The notes: generated by a model not told the origin, from the sequence alone. A DNA stretch of 44,026 bases from a bacterium (GCA_024275575.1 JAJRYV010000039.1:1-44026); one strand, 5' to 3'; positions 30,098 through 39,446 are shown, counted from the stretch's first letter. Numbers and translations: made by a program.

Positions 30098-31270
30098 TTA
30101 CCGTCGGATGTATTCTTTAATAAATTTCTTATGTACCCAACCATACTTCTTTTTGCCGACTTGAATTTTCACCCAGTTACCGATGGTGCCGGTTTTGCGG
30201 AATCGCTGTCCCTGGTGAATAGCACCAATGACACCGTATTTTGTACTCGGCCCCTCGCGTACGTTGAGCTTTTTCGTCTGCACAACGATGTATTGCAAAG
30301 GCCGCCGGTATTTCTTTCTCGATTTCGGTTTACTGCGGGAACGTGAAAAATTCAACCCGGTGGGTTTGTAGCCGATGCCAACGCTGATGGTGTGCACATC
30401 ACTACCGCTGAGCGGGTCTTGCGTATAACTATAATTCAGATTCAAATTCATGGTCTGCAACGGTAAATTCAAGCCGGAGCCGAAGACGAATCCCTGCTGA
30501 TTAAATCCGGCACGTATCGGCAGCATGGCAACCGGGCGATACTCCATCCCCAGGGCGAATTGTCGGTATTTACTCTCGCTCACGCTGAAATCGATGGCAA
30601 CATGCAGATCGCTTGAAAACGACGCCGCCAGCCCAAGTCGATAGATGAGAGGAAATTTTTGTTTGAATCCACCTTCGCCTCTAACTGTCGATTGCACATC
30701 CTGCAACATTAATCCGGCTGAAAATGTATCCGTCAGTTTTGAGAAAAATCCCAAATCAAGGCCGTGACCGTTAAGACTGGAAGTATACAGCCTTTCCTGC
30801 AGCCATTTATAATTGACGCCAAAGGAAAAAAGGGGAGAGAGTTTGTAGGAATAGGAAAGCAAAATCGCGCTGTTGGCGCTGTTGAAATAATAATCAGGTT
30901 CGGTAGTATCACCGGAACGGGCTTCGATATTGTTGACATTGAGTCCGATCCAACTAATGCCAAGGGAACTATTGCGCGAACTCGGCACGATGCCGCTGAT
31001 GAAAGTATAGCTGCGGTCCAGCGCCAATTCATTGTGTGAGGCCAGCAGGCTGATGCTTTCGATTTGTGCCAGTCCCCCGGGGTTCCAATAGGCTGCCGCC
31101 GGGCTATTGGCAATTGCTGTGAATGCACCGCCCATGCTTTTTGCGTGTGCTCCCGCCCCCATGCGCAGAAATGCACCGGCGTCGGCCTGACCTTTGCCGC
31201 CCATACCGGTTTGTGCAAAAAAACTCATCATTAGCAGGCTGTGTACTAAAACTTTTGCTGTGAATTTCAT
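30098..31270 (-). CDS. PorV/UPF0164-like outer-membrane protein with C-terminal SH3b domain
   Basis: The 390-aa protein starts at ATG 31270, which has GAGGAAAAG upstream; the open frame reaching 31405 lacks a signal at its end. After a signal peptide (~1-25) comes the UPF0164/PorV signature FLRMGAGAHAKSMGGAF followed by PAAAYWNPGGLA (~60), then a FadL-like beta-barrel to ~300. A basic linker (RSRSKPKSRKKYRR) leads to a bacterial SH3 domain (~327-388, LNVREGPSTKYGVIG and WVHKKFI). PorV of T9SS shuttles substrates from the translocon to the attachment complex. The SH3b fusion is unusual and might bind peptidoglycan. The small T9SS substrate upstream is 26 bp away, so the two are probably co-transcribed. 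Confidence 0.8.
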   Translation of the reverse strand: MKFTAKVLVHSLLMMSFFAQTGMGGKGQADAGAFLRMGAGAHAKSMGGAFTAIANSPAAAYWNPGGLAQIESISLLASHNELALDRSYTFISGIVPSSRNSSLGISWIGLNVNNIEARSGDTTEPDYYFNSANSAILLSYSYKLSPLFSFGVNYKWLQERLYTSSLNGHGLDLGFFSKLTDTFSAGLMLQDVQSTVRGEGGFKQKFPLIYRLGLAASFSSDLHVAIDFSVSESKYRQFALGMEYRPVAMLPIRAGFNQQGFVFGSGLNLPLQTMNLNLNYSYTQDPLSGSDVHTISVGIGYKPTGLNFSRSRSKPKSRKKYRRPLQYIVVQTKKLNVREGPSTKYGVIGAIHQGQRFRKTGTIGNWVKIQVGKKKYGWVHKKFIKEYIRR

Positions 31271-31296
31271 CCGGTTCTTTTCCTCTTCGGCTGCTT

Positions 31297-31914
31297 TCAC
31301 CGGGTAACGGCGATTTTGATTATGCGTATCGTGTCGGCTGTTAAAATGCGGGCGAAGTAGACCCCTTGTGGTACGTTTTTGCCGTTTTCCGTCTGCCCGT
31401 TCCACGCCGTCTCCGTGTGAATCCCGGCTGTTTTTTCCGTTGCATTTTCCAGGGTGCGCACCAGCTCGTTGTTGACGTTAAAAATTTCGATCGTTACCGG
31501 GCCGGCTGATTCCAGCGCATAGCGAATGCGGGTTTCCTGCACACCGGCGATAAATGGATTGGGGAAATTATAAACTTTCTGATCAGCTGCAACCGGATCG
31601 GTCGGTGGGTCGGTATCACCGTCGCCGTCGCTTTCAACGATTGCGGTGACTTCTTCAGAATAATCACTTTGATTGCCGGCGTTGTCATAGGCTGTCACGG
31701 CAAAATAATAAGTGACGCCGGTTTCGGTGAGGGAGAAAGTATAACCCGGTTGCTTGCCGACATCGATCACTTGTGTGTATTGCCGTGGCGCTTTGCCAAT
31801 GTAAAGCTTGTAACCCGCGAGATCAGATTCTGAGTTGGCGCTCCAGGTAATTTCCGTCTCAACAGCGGCAAATAATGCCGGCACGTAAAAAAGCGTTGCG
31901 AGTAGTGCAGTCAT
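31297..31914 (-). CDS. Small secreted Fn3 protein with T9SS type A-like sorting domain
   Basis: I start it at ATG 31914 because GGAAAG sits nine bases upstream; the frame also opens at a TTG at 31932 that overlaps this site. The 205-aa product has a short signal peptide (~1-16), one fibronectin type III domain (~20-100, SDLAGYKLYIG and YYFAVTAYDNAGN), an acidic DGDGDTDPPTDP linker and a C-terminal FlgD-like sorting domain (~115-205, VYNFPNPFIAG ... QGVYFARI). It looks like a minimal T9SS substrate and lies in one operon with the PorV-like gene. It has no obvious catalytic part. Confidence 0.82.
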   Translation of the reverse strand: MTALLATLFYVPALFAAVETEITWSANSESDLAGYKLYIGKAPRQYTQVIDVGKQPGYTFSLTETGVTYYFAVTAYDNAGNQSDYSEEVTAIVESDGDGDTDPPTDPVAADQKVYNFPNPFIAGVQETRIRYALESAGPVTIEIFNVNNELVRTLENATEKTAGIHTETAWNGQTENGKNVPQGVYFARILTADTIRIIKIAVTR

Positions 31915-31984
31915 GGTGAAGACGCTTTCCAATATTTCAAAAGTTGGTTTTTATTTTTAATGAAAACGGTGAAAGGTGTAGCTG

Positions 31985-32007
31985 CTCTGGCAAGGGCAGT
32001 GCCAGAG
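31985..32007. other. Perfect 8-bp hairpin upstream of the Fn3 protein gene
   Basis: CTCTGGCA (31985-31992) pairs with TGCCAGAG (32000-32007) around a 7-nt loop. It lies about 70 bp before the start codon and has no U-tract, so it is probably a leader structure or protein site rather than a terminator. Confidence 0.45.
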
Positions 32008-32281
32008 ATTCCAAAACTTGAACAATGCTCTTTTTTCAGCAAGATTTTTTAAAACCTGCAAACAATTCAGATTAATAACATATTGTTTTTTATGATGATA
32101 AATTGATGTAATGACAGATGGTTTTTTCTGTTGTGAATTTCGCGCTGAAAGGTTGGTTGAATTTCAGGAATGGAATTTCGCAGCTCTTTAATTACAAGAT
32201 TGGGTGAAAATAACATCACCGGGCCGGACAGGAGGTAAAAAAGGCGTGCTTGCATTGCTTGAAGGCGCTACGCATTTTCAG

Positions 32282-32313
32282 AAAAAAAGGCGCCTCAAAT
32301 GAGACGCCTTTTT
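32282..32313 (-). terminator. Intrinsic terminator of the aldehyde dehydrogenase gene
   Basis: AAAAAGGCGCCTC (32284-32296) pairs with GAGACGCCTTTTT (32301-32313) over 13 positions with one mismatch. A seven-base A-run on the plus strand gives a U-tract in minus-strand transcripts. It sits 15 bp past the stop codon. Confidence 0.88.
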
Positions 32314-32327
32314 AAAGATGAAATCAA

Positions 32328-33875
32328 TTAGAGCTGTTCAGTGATGGTTTTTGCCTGCATGAAAAGCTGCAGATAATCGCGGCCGCCGGCTTTGCTGTCG
32401 GTGCCGGACATGTTAAAACCGCCGAACGGATGCACATCGACAAGGGCGCCGGTGCATTTGCGATTGATGTAGAGATTGCCGACGTGGAACTCCCTTTTGG
32501 CGCGGGTGATTTTCCCTTTGTTGCGCGAGAAGAAGGCGCCGGTCAATCCGTAAATCGTGTTGTTCGCCACGTGCATGGCGTTATCCATGCCTTTAACCTT
32601 GATGACCGCCAGCACTGGCCCGAAGATTTCTTCCTGTGAAATCACCGCATCCGGTGCGATGTCTTTGATAATCGTCGGCTGGATGAAGTAACCTTTGGAA
32701 TCATCACCCTCGCCGCCGATGAGCAGTTTGCCTTCCTTTTTGCCGATCTCAATATATTTGCTGATGCTGTCGAAGGATGCTTTATTGATAACGGCGCCCA
32801 TGTAGTTATCAGGATTGATGGTATCACCCATGGTGAGCTTTTTGGTTTTTTCAACGATGCGTTCGCAGAAATCGTCGTAGATGCTTTCGTCGACCATCAC
32901 GCGAGAACAGGCGGAGCATTTCTGTCCCTGAAAACCGAAAGCAGAGGCCACGGTTGCCTCAGCGGCGGCTTCGACATCCGCTTCACTATCGACGACGATA
33001 CCGTCTTTGCCGCCCATTTCTGCGACGACCCGTTTGATCCAGATTTGGCCTTCGGAAGTTTGCGCGGCAAGGCGGTTGATGCGCAGGCCGACTTCCATCG
33101 AACCGGTGAAGGCGATAAAACGCGTTTTCGGGTGCTGCACGATGTAATCACCGATTTCACTGCCGGCGCCGGGGATAAAATTGAGCACGCCCGCCGGGAT
33201 GCCCGCTTCCTGCATAATTTCCACCAGGCAATAACCGGTGCAGGGTGAATCCGAGGAAGGCTTGAGCAAAACACTATTGCCAGTGACGATCGCGGCGCTG
33301 GTCATGCCGACAAGAATGGCGTTGGGAAAATTCCACGGCGGAATAACCGCGCCGACGCCCAGGGGAATGTAAATCATTTTGTTGAATTCGCCGGGATTAT
33401 CCGTCAACGGCTGCCGTTCGCTCAGACGTAGCATTTCGCGACCGTAAAAATCGAGGAAATCGATAGCTTCGGCAGTATCGGCATCAGCCTCGATCCAGTT
33501 TTTCGAGGTTTCGTAAACCATCCAGGCATTGAGCTCGAAACGGCGACGGCGCATGATATTCGCTGCTTTCAACAGCAGAATTCCGCGTTCTTCAGGATCG
33601 AAATTTTTCCATGTTTCGAAAGCCTGCAGCGCTGCCGCCATCGCTATGTCGACCTCTTTTTTACCGGCGCGATGGAATGTGCCGATAACTTCGGTTTTAT
33701 TTGCCGGATTGTATGATTTAAACAAATTGCCGGTTGTCACATCTTCGCCGTTGATATGCAAAGGATATTCGCGACTAAACTGCGAGCGAATATATTCGAG
33801 GGCCGCCTCCATTTTCTGTTTATCCTCAGGCACATTAAAATCGAGGACAGCTTCATTGCGGAATTCACCAACCAT
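32328..33875 (-). CDS. pruA: L-glutamate gamma-semialdehyde (delta-1-pyrroline-5-carboxylate) dehydrogenase
   Basis: The 515-aa protein is an NAD(P)-dependent aldehyde dehydrogenase of the P5C dehydrogenase type, which oxidises glutamate semialdehyde to glutamate in proline breakdown. PPWNFP and LLKPSSDSP form the cofactor pocket, EMGGKDG contains the catalytic Glu, and Cys320 in GQKCSACSR is the nucleophile. N-terminal sequence (FNVPEDKQKMEAAL ... YPLHINGEDV) and the ending HPFGGFNMSGTDSKAGG are typical of the RocA/PruA group of ~515 aa. GGAGAA precedes the ATG. No proline dehydrogenase gene lies next to it. Confidence 0.92.
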   Translation of the reverse strand: MVGEFRNEAVLDFNVPEDKQKMEAALEYIRSQFSREYPLHINGEDVTTGNLFKSYNPANKTEVIGTFHRAGKKEVDIAMAAALQAFETWKNFDPEERGILLLKAANIMRRRRFELNAWMVYETSKNWIEADADTAEAIDFLDFYGREMLRLSERQPLTDNPGEFNKMIYIPLGVGAVIPPWNFPNAILVGMTSAAIVTGNSVLLKPSSDSPCTGYCLVEIMQEAGIPAGVLNFIPGAGSEIGDYIVQHPKTRFIAFTGSMEVGLRINRLAAQTSEGQIWIKRVVAEMGGKDGIVVDSEADVEAAAEATVASAFGFQGQKCSACSRVMVDESIYDDFCERIVEKTKKLTMGDTINPDNYMGAVINKASFDSISKYIEIGKKEGKLLIGGEGDDSKGYFIQPTIIKDIAPDAVISQEEIFGPVLAVIKVKGMDNAMHVANNTIYGLTGAFFSRNKGKITRAKREFHVGNLYINRKCTGALVDVHPFGGFNMSGTDSKAGGRDYLQLFMQAKTITEQL

Positions 33876-33951
33876 AGTTATTCTCCACGTTTTTGATTTA
33901 GAATTACTGTAACTGTTTATTAAGCCATGTTTTTATTATAAGTAAAATAGA

Positions 33952-34860
33952 TTACAGCCTGGCGATACGTACACCTTCGGATTCAAGTTCGAGAATTTGT
34001 GCCGAAGCTGAATAGTTAAACGGCTCCACTGCTTCGATCATCGCGGCGCGAACTTCTTCCGCATTCTCACTAACGAATGCAAGAATGGTCGAGCCTGAAC
34101 CGCTCAAAAAAGCGGCATGGGCGCCGGCGCTGTATGCGGCAGCTAAAATCTCATCGAACCCCGGGATCAGCCGTTTGCGAAACGGCTGATGCAGCCCGTC
34201 CGTAACGGCTTCACGCAAGAAATCGAAGCAACCGCTTGACATCGCAGCGACCAATAATCCGGCGCGCTGAATATTGGCAACAGCAGACGAATAGGGGATA
34301 AATTCCGGCAGCATCCGGCGTGCTTCACGGGTAGAAATTTCAATGTCCGGTATCAATGCCACAGCATGCAATCCCGGCGGCGGCATGATTTTACAATGAT
34401 ACAACCGATCGTTAGCCAAACAACCGACAGTGAAACCACCGTCGCAGGAAGCCGTGACATTTTCCGGGTGCCCTTCGAGGTGTGTCGCCAGTTCAGCGAG
34501 TTGCTGATTCGAAAGCTTTTTGCCGTTCAATTCATTGGCGATGGCCAGACCGCAAACGACGGCTGCGCCGCTGGAACCCAGACCGCGTGAAAGCGGAATT
34601 TCGTTATGTACATTTATTCTCAAAGGTTGATCAGGCACTTCGAGGAATCGACAGCCCTGTTGATAAGTTTTATAAATCAGGTTTCTCTCATCCTGCGGCA
34701 AACCCGCGGCCCCCTTGCCGCTGGTTTCGATGTGTGTAATTTGCGCTTCAATCGTGACCTTCACACGCAAGTATATCTTTAACGCAAGCCCCAGGGTGTC
34801 GAAACCAGGGCCCAAGTTCGATGTCGAACCCGGTACGGTGATGCTGAAATTTTTATTCAT
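33952..34860 (-). CDS. thrB: Homoserine kinase
   Basis: The 302-aa GHMP-family kinase phosphorylates L-homoserine for threonine synthesis. The N-terminal VPGSTSNLGPGFDTLGLAL is the ThrB signature, PLSRGLGSSGAAVV (~87-100) is the nucleotide-binding GHMP loop, and FLSGSGSTILAF (~262) is the C-terminal GHMP motif. I use the ATG at 34860: the frame extends 12 codons upstream but those residues precede the conserved start and overlap an intergenic repeat. The other threonine genes are not in the window. A cytoplasmic enzyme of ordinary type. Confidence 0.93.
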   Translation of the reverse strand: MNKNFSITVPGSTSNLGPGFDTLGLALKIYLRVKVTIEAQITHIETSGKGAAGLPQDERNLIYKTYQQGCRFLEVPDQPLRINVHNEIPLSRGLGSSGAAVVCGLAIANELNGKKLSNQQLAELATHLEGHPENVTASCDGGFTVGCLANDRLYHCKIMPPPGLHAVALIPDIEISTREARRMLPEFIPYSSAVANIQRAGLLVAAMSSGCFDFLREAVTDGLHQPFRKRLIPGFDEILAAAYSAGAHAAFLSGSGSTILAFVSENAEEVRAAMIEAVEPFNYSASAQILELESEGVRIARL

Positions 34861-34878
34861 AAACAATCTTTTTAAATC

Positions 34879-34933
34879 CGAAACGCGCCTTCGCAAGCTC
34901 AGGGAGCGCTTCTCGCACGCATGCTGAACGAGT
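34879..34933 (+). repeat. Dispersed intergenic repeat, CAAGCTCAGG type, copy 2
   Basis: CGAAACGCGCCTTCGCAAGC then TCAGGGAGCGCTTC and GCATGCTGAACGAGT is similar to the copy at 29845-29892, with the same order of conserved blocks. It lies just upstream of homoserine kinase. Function unknown; probably a mobile or palindromic intergenic unit. Confidence 0.5.
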
Positions 34934-35117
34934 GTTAATCCGCATTATTCCGTTCAATCCGTGTTTAATTTTAAAATGCCTGATTAATCAAATAATTATT
35001 CTGTGAAAAGTCGCTGCTTTAAAGGGAAAATTTATAAAACTTCTTGACACCATTCTTCAGAAGGCCGTCCAAAAAAGACGCGGAGCTAAGGGCCTGGTCA
35101 AAAAAAATTTGTGCCTT

Positions 35118-35924
35118 TTAACAGGCTATAAATGGCTGCATCGCTGCTTGCAGGCGTCGTGCTTCAGCCGCTGCCGCTTCTGCAAAATCATCGTTGCTGC
35201 CGGAATAAATTATACTGCGTGAAGCGGAAATCAGTGCGTTGCTGTCACCGATATTTTGCAGCACAGTTGCAACCGTGCCGCCTTGTGCGCCGACCCCGGG
35301 AATGAGGAAAGTCAGGCCGGGAGCAATCTGGCGGATTTGCCGCAGTTTTTCCGATTTCGTCGCACCGACGACGAGGCCGCAGTTGTCGTGGGTGCTGTTC
35401 CACTGTTCGACATGCTGCGCAACAGCGGCATACAACGGCTGTCCATTTTGCTGGAAAAATTGAAAATCAATCGCACCCGGGTTTGAGGTCAAGCCGAGAA
35501 AAAAGACTGCACGGTCTTTCCAATCTAAAAATGGCTCGGCGCTGTCTTTGCCCATATAAGGATTCGCTGTAACAGCATCGAACCCGAGTCTACCGAAAAT
35601 GGCTTCGGCATAATGTTTCGCACTGTTGCCGATATCGCCACGTTTGGCATCGGCGATGCTGAGGCAGCCGGCGGGGATTTCACCCGCAATCTTTTCCATC
35701 GTCTGCCAGCCCTCAGCGCCAAAACGCTCGAAGAACGCAAAATTGATTTTATATGCTGCTGCAAACGCCGCTGTTGCATTGATGATTTCACGGCAAAAAA
35801 CATAGATGGCATCTTTCCTTTGCCCAATGGCTGGTGGTAATTTTTCAATTTCCGGGTCGAGACCGATACAAAGCAGACTTTTTTTCTCTTTTTGGATGGC
35901 TGCGAGTTTATCTTTAAAATGCAA
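35118..35924 (-). CDS. pyrF: Orotidine 5'-phosphate decarboxylase, type 2
   Basis: The 268-aa enzyme decarboxylates orotidine monophosphate to UMP, the last step of pyrimidine synthesis. Lys59 (YKINFAFFE) and the DAKRGDIG motif (Asp92, Lys94, Asp97) form the active site; the late GVGAQGGT segment binds phosphate. Length and the DAKRGDI spacing fit the type 2 (actinobacterial/FCB) subfamily. The start is TTG at 35924, supported by AGGAG six bases upstream; no ATG is close. It appears to be a single-gene unit. Confidence 0.93.
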   Translation of the reverse strand: MHFKDKLAAIQKEKKSLLCIGLDPEIEKLPPAIGQRKDAIYVFCREIINATAAFAAAYKINFAFFERFGAEGWQTMEKIAGEIPAGCLSIADAKRGDIGNSAKHYAEAIFGRLGFDAVTANPYMGKDSAEPFLDWKDRAVFFLGLTSNPGAIDFQFFQQNGQPLYAAVAQHVEQWNSTHDNCGLVVGATKSEKLRQIRQIAPGLTFLIPGVGAQGGTVATVLQNIGDSNALISASRSIIYSGSNDDFAEAAAAEARRLQAAMQPFIAC

Positions 35925-36154
35925 TTTTATCTCCTGTTTTCAATTGTCGCAATAGTAGTATTTCTTCGCAAAAGAAGCAATAGAAATGGCATATCCCGCT
36001 GCATCATTTTTCTTTATTTCAGCTCTGTATTTGTAAATAATTCTTCATTTGTCGCAGAATCAGGTAAAATTAAAGAATAGGAGAAAAAGGTTGTCAGCAG
36101 TAACCATCAAAAATGAATGATGGTTTGCGTTGGATTTAGCCCCGGGAGAGAAGG

Positions 36155-38032
36155 TTGTCTGAAAAAAAATGGCTCGTCACAAATGGAATCGGCGGGTTCT
36201 GCCTCGATGTTCAACCGCAATCGACCAGCCAGGATTGTCATCTTTTTTATTTGCCCGTTAAACCACCCCTGCAAATACGCGCCATGATTCACCGGTTGCA
36301 CGATCAGGTGCACTGGCAGGGGAACTGGGTATCTGTGGGTTACACGGAACCCGATAAAAATTTGTGGAAAACGGAATATAATACGATCGAGGGGTTGCCG
36401 GTTTTTAAGTTTTTTAATCCGTTTTTTTCAGTCGAAAAAATGCTGTACATGTTGCCCGGAAAAAACAGCTTGTTTTTACGCTATCTTTTGAGCGAATCGA
36501 GCCATGAAGTGGCGGTTCGTTTTTGCCCGTCAATTCCATTAAAAAACGGTGCGGAGACATTTAGCGATTGGCGCCTGGCGCGCAAATATACCACCAGCGG
36601 CGCGGCGTTTAATCTCGATGAACAAGGTGATGCATGGCTGTATTTCCACAGCGAAGAAGCTGTGGAAATACTCGAGACAAACTGTTGGCAGCAAAAAAAA
36701 GACAGCCACGCACCGCTGTATTATCAGCCGTTTGCATTTGAAATTCTCTTGCAAGCGGGGCAACCCGTAACATTTGAAATCGGTCTGACGGCCGCACCTG
36801 CAGCCGGGGCAGAAAGCAAACTCGAACAGGAGATAGCCCGGCGTCTGAAAATTCGCGAGCTGGCTGCGAAAAAATCAGGGAGTGAGTTAATCGCTTCGCA
36901 TGCCGTTTCTGCTGCCGCTTATTTAGTGGATGTACCGACAAAAAAAACACGCAGCCATCTGGCGCTGGTCAGTTCATTTCCACAACCGAAAATCAAAATC
37001 TGTGATATGCTGAAATGCACGCTGGGTCTCTTGCTCTGCCCCGGCAATATCGAAAAATCGCGACAGATTTTACGCAGCGTACGCAGTAATGCGGAAAATG
37101 GTGTGATTCAATCGCTAACCAATCCTTTGCAAAACGGTGTCGCAGTTGAGGCTGGTTTGTGGTATTGCAATGCGGTGTTCACCCATTGGCTGGTGGAAAA
37201 AAATGATCAATTTCTCATTGCAGAGTACCCGTTTTTGCTGTCGATTTTTAATGCCTATGCACGTGGCGCAATCAAGGGTTGTTACATCGATGAGAATGAC
37301 AGTTTGCTGGTGATCGATACGAGTGTAAAATCGGAAAAGGGAAATGGGTTTGTGCGGTGGAACATTGCGGCACGCGGCGAGAAGCGGGTGGAGATTCAGG
37401 CGCTTTTTTATAACGCCCTGTGTATTGTGCTGGACATTGCCTCGCGGCTCGGGAAAAAAGACGGCATCGTTAAACTTGAAGCCATGCATGCAAAATTCCA
37501 CAAACATTTTCTCAAAAAATTCTGGTTGAATGATCGCGGCTATCTCGCTGACAGCATCGAAAACAGCATGATCGACAATAGCTTTCGCTCTGCTCAGCTC
37601 CAGGCCCTGGCATTGCCCTTCTCACCGCTGAGCCAGAAAAAAAACCAAGTACTTCTCAACTTGGCGAAGAAAAAACTGTGCACCTCCTATGGTGTGCTCA
37701 CGCTGGAAAAAATGCATCCCGCATTTATGGGGGAAAAATTCACCGGGGAAGGGGATTTCTTTTTGTTTAATGACCAGGGCAATATCTCACTCTGGGCGAC
37801 GAAGTTGTACATTCTTGCCGCATTAAAAAACGGTGAAAAAAGCAAAGATTTGATCTCTCTGTTTGATGATCTGTTCAAATTGACGGTTGCTTCCGGGCAT
37901 CTCTTTTTTGCCCCATATCGCAGCGGCAACCTGCCGCATGAGGTTTTTGGCGCCGGCATATCGGCGCTCGCTACAGCATCACTGATGGAAATGATTTACG
38001 CATTGCATGCGGATAATTCTTTTTCAATCTGA
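36155..38032 (+). CDS. Amylo-alpha-1,6-glucosidase (GH133)-like protein, degenerate
   Basis: The 625-aa protein resembles bacterial/archaeal glycogen-debranching enzymes: the N-terminal WLVTNGIGGFCLDV and the later VEIQALFYNAL (412-422) match EWLVTNGLGGY and VEINALWYNAL. An N-terminal beta-sandwich (~1-240) is followed by an (alpha/alpha)-barrel (~290-620). Between these landmarks the usual YNTVDASLWF reads NGVAVEAGLWY (Glu332) and the usual LTWMDA segment is replaced by ENDSLLVIDTSVKSEKG. Key acids may be shifted or lost, so it may have changed specificity or no activity. The TTG start has GGGAG six bases upstream. No glycogen gene is adjacent. Confidence 0.75.
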   Translation: MSEKKWLVTNGIGGFCLDVQPQSTSQDCHLFYLPVKPPLQIRAMIHRLHDQVHWQGNWVSVGYTEPDKNLWKTEYNTIEGLPVFKFFNPFFSVEKMLYMLPGKNSLFLRYLLSESSHEVAVRFCPSIPLKNGAETFSDWRLARKYTTSGAAFNLDEQGDAWLYFHSEEAVEILETNCWQQKKDSHAPLYYQPFAFEILLQAGQPVTFEIGLTAAPAAGAESKLEQEIARRLKIRELAAKKSGSELIASHAVSAAAYLVDVPTKKTRSHLALVSSFPQPKIKICDMLKCTLGLLLCPGNIEKSRQILRSVRSNAENGVIQSLTNPLQNGVAVEAGLWYCNAVFTHWLVEKNDQFLIAEYPFLLSIFNAYARGAIKGCYIDENDSLLVIDTSVKSEKGNGFVRWNIAARGEKRVEIQALFYNALCIVLDIASRLGKKDGIVKLEAMHAKFHKHFLKKFWLNDRGYLADSIENSMIDNSFRSAQLQALALPFSPLSQKKNQVLLNLAKKKLCTSYGVLTLEKMHPAFMGEKFTGEGDFFLFNDQGNISLWATKLYILAALKNGEKSKDLISLFDDLFKLTVASGHLFFAPYRSGNLPHEVFGAGISALATASLMEMIYALHADNSFSI

Positions 38033-38321
38033 TCGGCGGAACCAAAACTCTTTGCATTTTTCAACTGAATTTCTGCAATTTTTGTCTTGTAATACCGCTG
38101 CGCTTTCACATACAATTTGAAACTTTTTCATCCGTCACTCATTCTATTCATTGCAGTATCTTTCATACACTTTCGGTCTGATTCCCGATGCATCCCATTT
38201 CACCCTGCAGATTTTCAAAAAAATTATCTTTCCTGGAAATGACTGCAACAAGTTTCTACACATGCCGTAACAGGTGCAGAAAATGGGAAATCGACCTTAT
38301 CTAAATTTGGGAAAAGAGGAA

Positions 38322-39446
38322 ATGAACACAAAAGTTCGGTTTTTAATTTACGGATTAGCGCTGTTGTTTAGTTTGGCTCAATTCAACTGTAGCCGGCAGG
38401 ACGCGCATAGCGAGGAAAAAGACAAGGCAGCAAAAGCAGATGCCGATTCAGTCGCAGCACGCGATAAGGATGGCAAAGATAAGAAAACAGAAGACAGCGA
38501 CCTTGTTCCGGTAGAAGTCACCCGTTTAAAAATCGGCGAGATTTCATCCTTCATTCTGCTAAGCTCAAATCTCGAAACGGAGCGCATGGCTGATGTCTAT
38601 TCACGGGTACAGGGTGTTTTGAAAAGTATCCGGGTAGAAGAGGGGCAAACGGTAAAAAAAGGTGAAACTCTCGCCACCCTCGAAGCCGATGAATATGCGC
38701 TGGCGGAGCAAAAAGCGAAAGTTGATTTTTTGCAGCAAAAAAATGCCTCTACCCGCGCTGAACAAATGTACGCTAAAAACCTGCTTAGCATCGAAGAGTT
38801 CGAACAGGCGAAATTCGCCAGGGAAAGCGCTGAAATCGCCTATAAACAAGCGAAGCTCAATCTCGATTATACACGTATCGAAGCGCCGATTTCCGGCGTC
38901 GTCGGCGAACGACTCGTGCGCGTTGGCGACCGGGTGCAACCTGCCAACAAATTGTTCAGTGTTGTCAACACCCGGGAAATCATCGCTGTGATTCATGTGC
39001 CGGAGAAAGAAATCGGCAGGATTCACCGCGGTCAGGAAGCATTCGTCATGTCCGATCATATGCCTGGCCACCAATTTGCCGGCAAAGTCAAACGTGTTAG
39101 CCCGGTTGTCGATCCTGCCAGCGGTACTTTCAAGGTGACGGTTGGGATTCGCAATCAATCCGATAAACTGCGGCCGGGTATGTTCATCAACGTGCACGTG
39201 ATCACTGAAACCCATCTCGATGCGGTGCTGGTGCCGAAGACAGCGATCGTTTATGAAAACGAAACGATGAATGTCTACGTCGTTCGCGATAGTGTTGCTT
39301 ATAAAACCGAACTCAATAGCGGCTTCCAAAATTATGAATTCGTCGAAGCGCTGCAAGGCCTGAAAGCAGATGATAAAATTATCGTCGTCGGCCAGTCCGG
39401 TTTGAAAGACAAAACCAGAGTTAAAATCGTGTCGGAACGCTCATAA
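38322..39446 (+). CDS. RND efflux periplasmic adaptor (membrane fusion protein)
   Basis: The ~374-aa protein is a HlyD/AcrA-type adaptor that joins an RND pump to an outer-membrane channel. A signal-like hydrophobic stretch ending AQFNCSRQ may be a lipoprotein signal, although Asn before Cys is unusual. A charged linker (Asp/Lys-rich, ~28-60) is followed by a biotinyl-lipoyl half (VQGVLKSIRVEEGQTVKKGE), a helical hairpin (~115-150), the second half (LDYTRIEAPISGVVGERL) and beta-barrel domains (~185-355). ATG 38322 is used; GTG 38274 or ATG 38283 upstream are possible. The pump gene follows after a terminator-like hairpin. Confidence 0.88.
   Translation: MNTKVRFLIYGLALLFSLAQFNCSRQDAHSEEKDKAAKADADSVAARDKDGKDKKTEDSDLVPVEVTRLKIGEISSFILLSSNLETERMADVYSRVQGVLKSIRVEEGQTVKKGETLATLEADEYALAEQKAKVDFLQQKNASTRAEQMYAKNLLSIEEFEQAKFARESAEIAYKQAKLNLDYTRIEAPISGVVGERLVRVGDRVQPANKLFSVVNTREIIAVIHVPEKEIGRIHRGQEAFVMSDHMPGHQFAGKVKRVSPVVDPASGTFKVTVGIRNQSDKLRPGMFINVHVITETHLDAVLVPKTAIVYENETMNVYVVRDSVAYKTELNSGFQNYEFVEALQGLKADDKIIVVGQSGLKDKTRVKIVSERS

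Larger units (their letters stand above)
31915..32327. other. Intergenic region upstream of the Fn3/PorV-like pair
   Basis: About 410 bp without a gene. It contains a hairpin at 31985-32007 and the terminator of the aldehyde dehydrogenase at 32282-32313. The promoter for the pair should lie between them. A 62-codon open frame (32067-32255, minus) has no coding features. Confidence 0.5.

Noticed and set aside
38601-39356. 251-codon minus-strand frame opposite the RND adaptor
   Set aside because: Antisense shadow of a clearly coding gene; the His/Phe-rich translation shows no domain.
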